NCBI RefSeq assembly: GCF_024763615.1
Contig: NC_077223.1
Location: 65,782,627 to 65,846,626 of the forward strand
From: Phlebotomus papatasi
Taxonomy: Eukaryota; Arthropoda; Insecta; Diptera; Psychodidae
Direction of reading: 5' to 3'
DNA length: 64,000 bases
Part shown: positions 1 to 10,289 of the stretch, one piece after another
Layout of the letters: each line of letters begins with the position of its first letter
How positions within the stretch are numbered: the first letter of the stretch is position 1
Notes under the pieces: generated by a model
The model's input: the letters and a program-made list of their open reading frames with translations, nothing else
Databases searched by the model: none
What the model was told of the DNA's origin: nothing
Program-made: the position numbers and the translations under genes

Positions 1-125
1 TACCATTGAATCATTCCTAATAAAGATTTTTCAAGGTCAAAGGTCAAAATGCTGTAGATAGCGCATTTCTCAATCGAATGTTATCATATTTGTGCTCGTT
101 GGAAAGGTCTTGGAGTTTCTGATAA
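1..125. repeat. J-family dispersed repeat, fragment
   Basis: This stretch closely matches 44866-45000. Both carry a run reading 'gaatcattcctaata', then 'tttttcaaggtcaaa', then 'cgttggaaaggtcttgga'. J is a dispersed family also seen near 25.3, 30.5, 31.1, 38.7, 47.4 and 54.2 kb. It has no coding capacity that I can see. The right side is cut by the MITE at 126-264; related text resumes around 270-440. Confidence 0.7.
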
Positions 126-264
126 AGGTGTCTACACATTGGGAGCAATTTTCGTCAAAAATTGCGTTTTTGACAGAAATTTGACGTTTCCCCCTACAAC
201 GCTGCAGGGAATTTCCTTCAAAAAGCAATTTTTGACAAAAATTGCTCCCAATGTGTAGAGGCCA
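126..264. mobile_element. MITE T1, copy a (139 bp, ~45 bp TIRs)
   Basis: The left end (TCTACACATTGGGAGCAATT at 131) is repeated inverted at the right end (ending near 263), and the similarity runs about 45 bp inward on each side. TAA at 123-125 and 265-267 is the likely target duplication. Copies at 34002-34141 (flanked by TTA) and a decayed one at 17535-17665 confirm a family. It is non-coding and would form a strong hairpin. It sits in or next to a J repeat. Confidence 0.85.
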
Positions 265-1049
265 TAAGTCTAAACAGGACTGTTCTCTATTGAAGTCGGT
301 TTGTCCATTTGTCCATCTGTTCTTCCGGCTCAACTCTAGTTGCCAAATCGACCAAATGGTTAGAGATAGAATTGGAACCTTAGAGAAACCCCCCATACAT
401 AAATCTACCCAAGGACCGATAATTTTACTGAGATATTATTGATATTAAAAAACAATTTAATGAAAATGTGCTATTTTTTAGTCCTCGACTCATTTCCAAG
501 AGACACCAAATATTATAGCTCGAAAGAACACAAAGAGAGATCAGTAACATTAGGTATGATTCTTACATAATTACACCTATTACAATCAGCAATTTGGTCG
601 ACGGTCTTCAATCGGTCTCAGATTCATAGGCTAGTGATGTAGTGATGCAATTCTGATGCCGTCACGTTGCTATCCCGCAAAAATTTTCCCGATTTTGCGA
701 AATAGAAATATACATCATACACAGAGTTGTCACTCTATATGAGTGGACACAGATAAAGAGTTTGGCGCTCTTAAGCGGGAAGGCATATGTAGTAGTTCAT
801 AAAAATCGGAATAATGGCTGTTATTTTGAATATCCCGCGAATTTTATTTCGCGAGCTCCTGGAGGTCGTTAGATGGAAAAATAGATGCATTTTAGGTGAC
901 AATATCACGGTTTAGTGCTCAAAAAATATTTGCTAAAATAGTTTCTATTAAATTCATGTAATATATAATTACATAAATTTAATGTCCACAATGAAAAATT
1001 GAAATAATTACCGATTAATACTTTGGGGTATCTTGGTGTCTCCCGAATA
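265..1049. other. Non-coding, J-like text then unassigned
   Basis: Bases 270-440 carry J-like wording (the 'tttgtccatttgtccatctg' run and 'ggttagagata'). From about 450 to 1049 I see AT-rich DNA with no convincing gene, RNA or terminal repeats. Short open frames here have no recognisable content. Confidence 0.5.
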
Positions 1050-2370
1050 TATCTCACAAAGATAATTATGGTCCATCATGTCAACATTCTGAGATATCTT
1101 AATGTGAAAATTCTCAAGATATGGGAAAAATTATTTGATTAAATGCATGTTATCTCAATAACGGTTAGTAGAATGGTGTTGTCCAGAAAAGATTTGTGAA
1201 AGAAAATTAAAAGAAGATTTTCATAGAACTACATTTTTAAACTAATTGATTTTTCATTTTAATTTTTTCTATAATTTTCTTCATTATCTTCATAAATCCT
1301 TGAATATCCTTCGAATCCCCGAAAAGGATTGCGCAAGACTACTAGTCTTTTTCATGAAAATATTCTCGAAAAAGAGGTAGGTTCTCTGAAGATCATAAAC
1401 ACGTAAAACTTAAGGGTAGGGAATCGATGTAACAACAATATTATTAACAATAATAATTTGGTGGTCATTGGATGGGAAATTTCAGCCCAGAATAATAAAA
1501 AAAAAACATTTCTTCTCAGAGCTTTCAGTTCCCTGCGGACCTTCTTTACGGGTCGAAAATTTTTGGCCCTTGGGGACCAAAGGGAAGTCTTCATTGGGTA
1601 CACGGGTTCTGAATCACACACTTCACGAACAATTTTGCAGCGATATTTTACTTTTTACAAATAAGGTTACTATACACAAGTTAAACAAAATAAAATAAAA
1701 AAATCTTTCTTTGCTACTAACTAAGTTTTGCTTAACTCATGTAGCAACTTATTTGTAAAAAGTAAAATATTGCTGTAAAATTGTTCGTGAAGTGTGTGAT
1801 TAAGGATCCATGTACCCAATGAAGACATCTCTTTAGCCCCAAGAAAGACAAAGCCCCAGAAACCTGACATTTTCGACCAATGAAGAAAGCGCGCTACGCA
1901 GGGCACCGAAAACTCTGGGAAGAAAAGTTTTATAATCCAAAAACAAATATTCATGTTTTAATAGATTATTTTGTTCATGTTTTACGATGATGTTAACATT
2001 ACCCCTTCCTTCCCATCCTATGATGTTCAGTTACCCCAGCTCTTTCTTCAAGTAAATATTTTCCCGAAGGACACAAGTTGACCCCTACAGCCTTGTTTAT
2101 AAGTTTGAAGAATATTCAAGGATTTATGAGAAAAATCGAGAAAATTACAGGAAAAATTAAATAATAGGAAATTAGTTTGTTCTAGGGAATTTTTCCTTGA
2201 ATTCTCCTTCAAAAATCATTTTCGGTTTCTGGATACCAACATCTGAATTGACTGTAATGTACAATTATTGAGATAAATACGAGTTTAAACAAACAAATCT
2301 ATTCATTTCTTGAGAATTTTTACCTAAAGATATCTCAGAAATTTGACGTGATATTCCTTCATAAATGTCT
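1050..2370. repeat. Long imperfect inverted repeat (~640 bp arms)
   Basis: The left arm is about 1050-1690 and the right arm about 1735-2370, with a short spacer. Matching landmarks are 'cataaatccttgaatat' at about 1290 against its reverse complement at about 2113; 'ctgagatatctt' at about 1089 against about 2330; and 'cacttcacgaacaatttt' at about 1619 against about 1780. The arms are diverged, perhaps 70-80% identical by eye. It could be an old foldback element or an inverted duplication. I see no target duplication. Confidence 0.8.
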
Positions 2371-2668
2371 TTGGGACATGTTCAAGAAACGCAAAAAGGA
2401 CCACAAAAATACTCATCCACTTCCATTCCACGAGAATAGATTTCATTTTATTGCATTGTGTTTTAGAAAAAAAATCTTTAGGTATTACAATAATAACGAG
2501 ATTTTTTAATAAACACCAAAGGCATTAATGAATTTATATGGAAAATCATTTAAAAAAAAAATGATTTTCTTGCCTTAGACCATGCTTGTAACAAAGAAAA
2601 TAAAATTTGAGTGATTTGATGAAGCTGGGTATCTAACGGAAATGATTTTGAAAATATCCCGCAATTAA

Positions 2669-5008
2669 CCCTTTAAGGACAATTGGAACACCGGTGTCCC
2701 ATAAAGAAAATAATTTTTCCTGACTACCTAGTTATTTTAGGTGAGATTCTTAACAATCTCACCTACTATAATCCTAACAAAATTTCATGTCCTCCGATCG
2801 CGCTCAAACTTGGCCAAAATGTGTTTCGCCACTTCCTGATCACGAATATATGGGGGGCTGAGTTACGTTCCCGGCCGGCCGGCCGGCCGTCCGGCCGCTC
2901 TTTGGAGCTTAATAGCTCCTAAACTAAAAAAGATATCGACTTGCGGTTTTCGGCAAAGGTTAAATATCGTATGAAAATTGCAACATGGTGCATTGACCCC
3001 CACCCCCAACCCCTCCTTCCGCCATTTTGAAGACCCCCCTTTTTTTGTTTTCTCAATAGCTCCGGCCCTATGGCATCGAGCGGGCTCAAATTTTAGTATG
3101 TTATAGCTGGGCCTTAGAGCTTTCCATCAATACCAAATTTAAGGTCCCCCGACCCCCCTGACCCGAGCTATAAGGGTCCAAAAAAATTTTCTTAAAATGG
3201 ACATAACTGCGGTTCTAATTGTCAGAATTTAAAAAATGAGGGCTTTTTGGAAAGCTCTCGTAAAATGCCACTTCCTCTTCTAACATCTCAAGTTCATAAA
3301 ACCACCGCTAGGGGCGCTATTATTAAAAAGAAAATTTTTAAATCTTAAAAGTTAAATAACTCAAAAATTCCTTATGCAATCGGGCCGAAATTTTAGTATG
3401 TTGTAGCCGTTAATTATACCTATCAAACAAAAAAAACCTTAAGTCGATCCATAACCCCTGACCCGAGCTATAAGGGGTCAAAGTTCGAACATTGACCGGC
3501 CTCTATCTCCGGTTCTAATTAACATATCGACATAAATTTTACCTTTTTGGTTTCGTCTCGATGAGCACTTTCAGATGGAAGTTCAAAAAGTCACTACAGG
3601 TGGCGCTGTGATAGCGTCAAAATTCATCGAAATTCAAAGTCACTTTTCTCAAAAACGGCATTGTGCAAGTTAATGAAATTTTAGTATGTTGTAGTCCAGT
3701 CTAGGGCGTTTCCAAAATGGTGCGTATGTGCGCCGTGGTTTCAATAGAACCGGAGATATGAGGGGTCAAAGTTCACAAAATTTAAAAAATCATATCTCCG
3801 GTTCTATGTGACCGATTTTGATGAATGAGGGCTTAAACGAAAGATCTCACCAAATACTACAACTTTCTAGAACATTTGAACTTCATGGGACCAACACCAG
3901 GGGCGCCACAGTCAAAAAACGAATTTCAATATCACATAACCTCAATTATCTCGACTGTCGCTGAACCGATTTTGATGATTACTTCGACATAATTGTAGAG
4001 GACATTTGTCTCTACATTTCGTCCATACATCATTTTCCGCTCAGACTACGCTATCACTCCGATTTTGCCGTTTAAGTGTGAAAAAATTGATTTTTCCCAT
4101 AATAACGCTTTGAAATCACTCAGATGCCAATTTGACTGCCTCTACTCCACCAAGACACTTAAAATAGGGTTTTAAATGGAAAGTCCCACAGAATGCAACA
4201 ATTCTTTGATATAGTTGAAGTTCAACAAATGACTACTTGGGGCACTCTGGATGAAAAAACGAGTTAAGAAACAAAAAACCTCGATTATCTTGGCTTCTGA
4301 GTAATCGATGAGATCATGTTCTATGGAAAAATTATAGAGAACATTCTGGTCTACATTTCACCCATATAACACTTTTCTGTCAGTTCATCCAAATCCTTGA
4401 TATTTTGGTTTAAATACAAAATTTGTATAATTTCACGAATTTTATTCAAGATAACTGAATGGCGTCTCCCAACTTCAGCTCTAAATCGAATTTGCATGCA
4501 CTCCGAGTTAGCTCACGTTAAGAATCTCACCTACATAAGCCGGTTAGGATTATCTGTCCCTTTTCCCTTATGTTTGTACGTAATTGCACAGTAAAAGGTT
4601 GAAGGAATCTAGGATATTTTTTGCAAGTCTCCAGCTATTTGCTGTATAGTAAATTTTTAAGCTAAAAAATGACGAATTTTAAAATTTTCATAATGAAAAT
4701 TAATTTTAAATATTTTTTATACTTATAATTTTTTTTTAAACAAAACCGTTTTGGGAAAAGATACTACAATACTCAAAAATAATTCTTTTCATTAGATTTA
4801 AAATTATCATTCATTAGTATTGTCAGAAAAATTACTTAAATTTTTAGGCTACTTTTGCTCTTATCGGTCATAGAGGAAAAAAATACACCGATGTCAGACT
4901 CTTTTGGATTTTCTAAGGTTAGATGTAAGACCTTTTATTGGTTTTGTTCATCGGTTTAATTTTTATTGCTGATTTTCGGTCCGCGAAAACTGTCTCGTCG
5001 TTAAAGGG
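2669..5008. mobile_element. K1: TTAA-flanked TIR element (piggyBac-like ends), non-autonomous
   Basis: TTAA stands at 2665-2668 and 5009-5012. The ends are CCCTTTAAGGAC on the left and, reverse-complemented, CCCTTTAACGAC on the right. A TTAA target with CCC-starting ends is the signature of piggyBac-type elements (family knowledge); no transposase is visible here. Relatives are K2 (53569-54086, inverted orientation) and K3 (61154-62963). K2 equals K1 without the internal 1.8 kb, so K1 is K plus an inserted R repeat. Confidence 0.75.
2740..4531. repeat. R1: repeat built of reiterated phrases, inserted in K1
   Basis: It is bounded by GGTGAGATTCTTAAC at 2740 and its exact reverse complement ending at 4531, each next to TA. 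Inside, recognisable phrases recur every few hundred bases: 'aaattttagtatgtt' (3092, 3391, 3678), 'acccgagctataagg' (about 3160, 3460), 'ctccggttcta' (about 3509, 3796) and 'ggcgct' near the end of each module. A GGCCGG-rich run lies at 2871-2898. An inverted partial copy lies at 26286-27035 and continues about 30 bp past 4531, so the right boundary is not certain. No coding capacity is seen. Confidence 0.65.
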
Positions 5009-5012
5009 TTAA

Positions 5013-6538
5013 AGAGTGAATGAGAGAGTGCGAGGGAGAGCAATAGCATGATTGAGAAATGACAGCCTCATTGAGCAAAGCGTTGAATTTCACGGATTTT
5101 CCTCTAATTTTTCGTGCATTTCCTGTTTTAATAAATCAAGTCACAACAATTTTCATCTCATAATAGGTGTTTCTGTGGTTTATTGTGAATATTTTGCTCA
5201 AAACTGCACAAAATATGAGCTGTAGCGGCTTCACACACACAGCCACCATCCCGAAAATCTGGATAAATTTCGTGACGGACATCAGAATTGGGGGTCTGAT
5301 TTTTCCTATTATAAAACGAGTTACAATACCTAAAATTTCTCAATTGATTTTTTTTACAGATTAGAGTATTGTAAACTATTTTACTATAATTAATGATTAA
5401 ATATTTTCCGATGAATACAATTGTTACTGATTTTACAATAATATTGTTTGGAATAGGTTCGAAAAATGCTCCGAACTATTTTTAGTTTTTGTTTACTTTT
5501 GCAGGAAGAAATTAATCAACATAAAATTTTGTGGGGATATAGATCTAAGGTTTCTGCATCCAATGATACCATCTTTTTATACTACTGTAAGTAGACTTAC
5601 AATAGTCTTCTTCGAAACCGACGATATGTGCCGTGTTTTCACGGACCGCGAAACTGTAGAAACTTTTTCCGATTTTTGTGACCGGCAAAATTATTCACGG
5701 ACTGCATTTTCCGTGCATTTCTCATTCTCAATTCACACTTATCAAAAATCAAATTTTCTTCATTTTCGAGTAAAATTTCGCACATCTTAAGACTATGAAG
5801 ACGACTCTAAAAGGAACGTAAAGTTGGAGTCTTATATCTCTCATGATTTCCGAGAAAATCGATATTAAAGTTTTTCAAATTACTATTGTGCAAATCGAAC
5901 CAATTAGCATTGGTTCCAAATTTAAAACAAAAAACTCTTCAAGTTTGCTCACAAACCGAATTTGCAATGTAAGAATCACTCCTTTATAAGCTGATATTTA
6001 GGCTTATCACCGGTTTATTAAATTCATCGATTTTCAGATTGACTCCTTCGTCCTTGTCCTTACCCTTCAAAGAGTCATATTTTAGTACAATAACCTGGTT
6101 AGAGGCCAAACGGTAAAAGATATTATCTCTCGGCCTTCAGTGACCTTTCAGTTTTGAAGTATAAGAAAAATTTACTATATATTTAAAAAAGCAAATTTAA
6201 ATTTTAAAGTTTCATTTTAGAATTGCGGCTTTACGAAAATAATTTACAAAAAGTAAATTGTAAAAAAAATTATTATAAAAAACTGAACAAGAAATCTTGA
6301 ATAATTTCCTTCAATTTAATAATTTAGTAAGAATTATGTAAAAGAAATTAATTGTTTGAGCCACGTTAAATCTCGAAAGGTAATAAAAGAAGTGATAAAA
6401 GAATTTTAATGAAGAAATGGAATATCTGTTTGGCATTTTTTTTTCAAACGGTTTTGCGAAACCGTTTGTCACAGTGCAATAAAATTGAAGAATCGAACGG
6501 TTTATTTAACATTTCGGGAATAAATGGACAAGGCTCAC
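5013..6538. other. Intron or intergenic DNA left of Pdss2 exon 2
   Basis: This is the start of the Pdss2 intron that follows the donor at 6538 (minus strand). It is AT-rich with no exon that I can recognise in either strand; the C-terminal half of Pdss2 was looked for and not found, so it should lie beyond the left edge. Apart from a small hairpin at 6445-6468, nothing stands out. Confidence 0.6.
6445..6468. other. Small perfect hairpin in Pdss2 intron
   Basis: Ten-base arms (CAAACGGTTT and AAACCGTTTG) flank a 4-base TGCG loop about 70 bp downstream (in the gene's direction) of the exon 2 donor. The function is unknown and it may be chance. Confidence 0.5.
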
Positions 6539-6871
6539 CTCAAACTTGCCAGCTCTGTGCAGGAATTCGATAGCAGATAGTCTCCACTGAGGAGAGCAAT
6601 CTTATTGCCGAATGTCATGTCCCCATGAGTAGCAGAGAGATCACTCCCGGGCACAGTCAGGGGCTGCAGATTGACCAGCCCCTGATGCACAAGATGGGAG
6701 ATCCTGATCATCTCTGTGACCTCAGCCAAGCCACGCTGGGTATGTAGAACACCAGCAGACTTGTCCTGCTCCATGTCAGGGATGCTTTCTGCATGGCCAG
6801 CAGCTTTGGACACGAGCAGGACAATGAGTCCCCAAGCCTGCATGTTGTTCTTGCCATTGTAGAGGAGATTC
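6539..6871 (-). CDS. Pdss2: Pdss2 exon 2
   Basis: The exon has 333 bases between acceptor GATGCAG|GAATC at 6871 and donor TTTGAG|GTGAGC at 6539/6538, phase 2 to phase 2. It encodes the middle prenyl-synthase-fold helices up to 'CTELASL'. The following exon is not in the window. Confidence 0.92.
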
Positions 6872-7233
6872 CTGCATCGATAGAGAGTGATTTATGCAAA
6901 TGGCACGCACCAACTTTCACCCAGCTCTACTCACTTGGCTGTCTTCAGGAGGGGATGGTTGCTGCCAACGAGCTTCCGTAGATGCAGGGCTACATTGGCA
7001 ATCTCATCGCTGAGGAGCCACCGGAGGCTCAGAAAAGACGTAGGATAACCCACAATTTTTTCAGCTTCACTCACAGCTCGATTCCAATCGTGTTTCTGGA
7101 CATTTTTCGTGGCCAATTTGTCTTGGACATAAGCACTGGAGCGAATCCATCTGCATCCCATGGAATTCTGCTTCGCAACTGCGGACACCACTCTGAGGCT
7201 CCTCTGCATCGACCACAAACGACTCAGAGACAT
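6539..7233 (-). CDS. Pdss2: Decaprenyl-diphosphate synthase subunit 2, 5' part (two exons)
   Basis: This is the non-catalytic partner of the mitochondrial heterotetramer that makes the polyprenyl tail of ubiquinone. Start ATG is at 7233. The first ~22 residues are rich in Arg and Ser with no acidic residue, as in a mitochondrial presequence. Exon 1 gives 'SEAEKIVGYPTSFLSLRWLL', a close match to the conserved PDSS2 N-terminal block. Exon 2 gives 'GLIVLLVSKAAG', 'AEVTEMIRISHLVHQGLVNL' and 'MTFGNKIALLSGDYLLSN', in PDSS2 order. The catalytic DDxxD expected in the PDSS1 partner is absent, which is normal for this subunit. A 63 bp intron (6872-6934) separates the exons with matching phase 2. The exons give 210 residues plus two bases, about half of the ~400 usual; the rest lies left of the window. 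Confidence 0.93.
6935..7233 (-). CDS. Pdss2: Pdss2 exon 1 (coding part)
   Basis: The exon has 299 coding bases from ATG at 7233 to the donor CCAA|GTGAGT at 6935/6934. It ends in phase 2 (AA|G, Lys). It encodes the targeting sequence and the first conserved block. Confidence 0.92.
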
Positions 7234-7450
7234 TTTTTCTACACAGACGTCTCACTCACTTTATCAGGAAGATCATACAGGAACACTAAAGCACACAATT
7301 GCCGTGGAATCAGGAGATTTTTGCGAAAAACTGGGAGTGGGATGTTTACTCGAAAGTGGCACAAAGAGAAATCATCTCCGCCAACCCACTTTCCATGACA
7401 GCTGATGCACACATAACCACACTTTGTGAAAGTTTTTTTCATTTAATTTA
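7234..7450 (-). promoter_or_regulatory. Pdss2 5' UTR / promoter region
   Basis: This GC-richer stretch lies directly upstream of the Pdss2 ATG, before the sequence falls back to AT-rich repeat DNA at about 7440. I cannot place a transcription start. No divergent gene is visible on the plus strand. Confidence 0.4.
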
Positions 7451-8205
7451 GAAAATTGAAAATTTTTGATCTTCAAAGCATACTGGGAAGAATTAAAATT
7501 ATTTTAATATTCGGGAAATCAAAAAAGTAGGATATTTTGTAATAAAAGTTATTGGAAAATCTCGTATAAAGACAAATAACGAATCTTAATTTAAATTTTT
7601 ATCGATTGCATCTAAGACACACTCCTACATGAAACATGAAACATAGAGGCAGATGTGATTTAAAATTTAAAATGTTTCTATTTTTCAATAGGGGTGTTTT
7701 ATATTTCAATCAATTTTTAAAGAACAAAATGAATAAATGAATAATAGCGTAATTTAGGAAAATATCAACAGTTAAGAGCACAACGACAGGTTCAGTTACA
7801 ATGAACCGCAATAAAAGTGAAACAATTGTTCGAAACAAATGTTTAATTAATGTTTCATACATTATAGAAAAGAAGCATATCGCTCCTTGGAAATTACAAG
7901 GGGCCAACTCACTTTTTGGCGATTTTGAGGTTTTAATGCACTTAGACAGAGAATTTAATAAAATTTCAGATGATATGAGTCAATAATTTTCGTTTTTCAA
8001 AATTTTATTCTTTATGATTGCTTGCGTGGTTTTGGTTGAAGTCAAGGGGCACAAAATAGATTTACGTTCAAATTTTTGTGAAACAGGGGACTAACTCAAG
8101 CAAGTTGATCCCGTGTCATTCTAATTTCAGCAAAATTTGCACATCATTTAGAACGACAAGGAGCTAACTCATTAAAAAACATATTTTGAAAGGTAAAAAT
8201 ATGTA

Positions 8206-9700
8206 GGGTAAGTGTGCCAAATTCCGGCCAGCTTGCAATTTCGGCCACCTTTTTTGTTCCTCGAATTTCTATGAATTTTTAGTTTTTACATACTCTAGAG
8301 ATTATAGGGTAAGGGCTCATAATTTTGGACAGTCTGCTTATAAGCATCGAAGTTTCAAGTTTGAAGTGCGATATTTTCAATACTAATTTACATTTCTTGT
8401 TACTCTCTTTTCAGAAGGGTTCTTTAGAAACTTAGCAAGCTATTTATCGTCTTATTTTTATTAAAATTAGTTTTAATACGTTTAAAAATGAATTGATATG
8501 TAGAGGTGAATTTGACTCTTATTTTGGACAACTTGGTTATTAATTTATACAACTTGGTTGTAAATTTGGACAGCCAATCCGCCTCAATAGAATGCCCATT
8601 GTTCTTCATTTCATGAACCAATCTTACCAAGTCCTCCTCCTGTTCATGTAAGGGAAACGTAGAATGTCACAAGAAGCCAGGAAACTTTCCATATCATTCA
8701 TTAAAGTGAGTTGACTTCGGTACTCCAAGTACGTGCGGATTCGCTCATTCCCTGGCCTTTACGGGAGCCTTTCAAGGCATTTCTCGCTACATTTCTTTCG
8801 TAGAGATGATGCTCCTTTGTTTCTCCAGGCATTTGTCCAACCTAGTCATCACAAAAGCTAAAACTTCACGAAATTTCGTGAGAAAAACACCTGTACAAAA
8901 TAAGGATTATCACCTCACTGGTGAATGTCTTAGAAAATTTCCCATTTTTCACACGAAAAATATAATTCACAAGGCAAATCTCACTTTCGGTCAAATGTAC
9001 AAATCACCACTAACGTGAATCAACACAATTTTCAATGAATATTCAATAATATCACTCAAAAAAACCGAAGAAATATTGTTAGTACTTCTCCACAGCTAAA
9101 TAAGACAGAAGTAAACAAAAAGTTCTGTCATATTTCTCGTAAGCAATTGCTCACACTGAATTTTCAACAAAGCAATTTTAACTCAAATCCTATTCAAAAT
9201 TTAACGTATTTAGTGTTAAAATCTTCCAAAAAGAACAAATATTTAGATATAATTCACTATTCATCAAATTTTGGAATAAAAATCCATCATTTTAATCAAT
9301 TTATTTTTAGTGTCCAATTTTATCCTCAAAGTGTCCAAAATAAGAAACAGGACAAAATTATGAGCCTTTCCCCTACAATGCAAAAGAATAACAAAAAACG
9401 TAGCTTCGATAAACGAGATGACATGAAAAAGGCATTGGAAGAATTCCTAAAGGGCAAGGAACTATGATAATGAAGGTGGCCGAAATAGGGCACCAAAGCT
9501 ATGTCTACATTTTTATTCATTTTAAAATGTATTAAGAATGATTATAGACTAATTAAAGACGATAAACGTTATAGAAGGTTCCAAGCAACAATCTTTCAGA
9601 AGAAAGAATAAAAAAATCAATTTGTATTAAAAATATTACATTTCAAACTTGAGACTTTGGCGCTTGCATGCAACTATGCCGAAATTTGGCACACTTACCC
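8206..9700. mobile_element. B1: TA-flanked TIR element inserted in A1
   Basis: TA at 8204-8205 and 9701-9702 flanks ends reading GGGTAAGTGTGCCAAATTCC and, reverse-complemented, GGGTAAGTGTGCCAAATTTC. Removing the nested C element leaves 426 bp, matching the solo copy B2 (56432-56858, 427 bp). TA duplication suggests a Tc1/mariner-superfamily mover; the element itself is non-coding. Confidence 0.9.
8307..9373. mobile_element. C: TA-flanked TIR element inserted in B1
   Basis: The left end is GGGTAAGGGCTCATAATTTT and the right end, reverse-complemented, is GGGGAAAGGCTCATAATTTT. TA is duplicated at 8305-8306 and 9374-9375. B2 at about 56530 reads straight through 'gagattatacaatgc', the exact empty site. 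The 1067 bp interior has only short open frames (for example 8424-8630 minus) that I do not recognise. Confidence 0.9.
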
Positions 9701-9911
9701 TATGTATCGATGTTTATTATAATGCTCATACAAATAGAAAAGAATTAAATTGTTTTTATTAACATACTTAATTGAGACAATTATTTATACAAAGTTGAAT
9801 CTTTCATTCTGTCTCCTGAAAAATAGCTCAGATTGAGTTGGCCCCTTGTAATTTCCAAGGAGCGATATGCTTCATAGGCTCCATTCCATAGGTTCTTGCG
9901 GTTCATGCACC

Positions 9912-9940
9912 CGATGCATCGGATGCATCGGATGCATCCG
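9912..9940. repeat. Short 9 bp tandem repeat
   Basis: There are three copies of GATGCATCG in a row, each near-palindromic, followed by 'tatccgtaatccgta'. This is a minor minisatellite just right of element A1. Confidence 0.8.
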
Positions 9941-10289
9941 TATCCGTAATCCGTACCATTCTTATCGTTAACATGTTTCGCAGACTGTTGAAGATTGATG
10001 ATCTCTTATAAGTATGTAGTTTTAAAATTCAAAATGAGAAATTTTGTATTTTTTAAAACACTTTTAAGAGGTTAAGTGAGTCAGAATAAAGTAAAAAAGA
10101 GCAGTTTTCTCGGTTTTCTCTACTGTTACTGCTCGAACTCAGAGAGAGAGAGTAAATACCTAGTTTCTTGGCTGATCGATTTTCTTTTCAAGTCTAAGTT
10201 TGATGATAGCAGTTAGGAGCCTAGAGGCCAAACGGTTACAGATAACGACTTCGTATTTTTAGTGACCCCTCAATTAAATCCCCATTCCA

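Larger units (their letters stand above)
7877..9868. mobile_element. A1: TIR element, split by a nested insertion
   Basis: The ends ATATCGCTCCTTGGAAATTA (7877) and its inverse (to 9868) form near-identical terminal repeats of at least 35 bp that continue into 'caaggggccaactca'. The solo copy A2 (13766-14274, 509 bp) has the same ends and interior. Removing B1 and one TA leaves 495 bp here, so A1 is an A element interrupted at 8204. It has no coding content. Confidence 0.88.

Noticed and set aside
2683..2922. 79-residue frame at the K1/R1 junction
   Set aside because: Crosses the TE boundary and the GGCCGG run; not a gene.
6982..7398. 138-residue plus-strand frame
   Set aside because: Antisense shadow of Pdss2 exon 1 and its 5' UTR.
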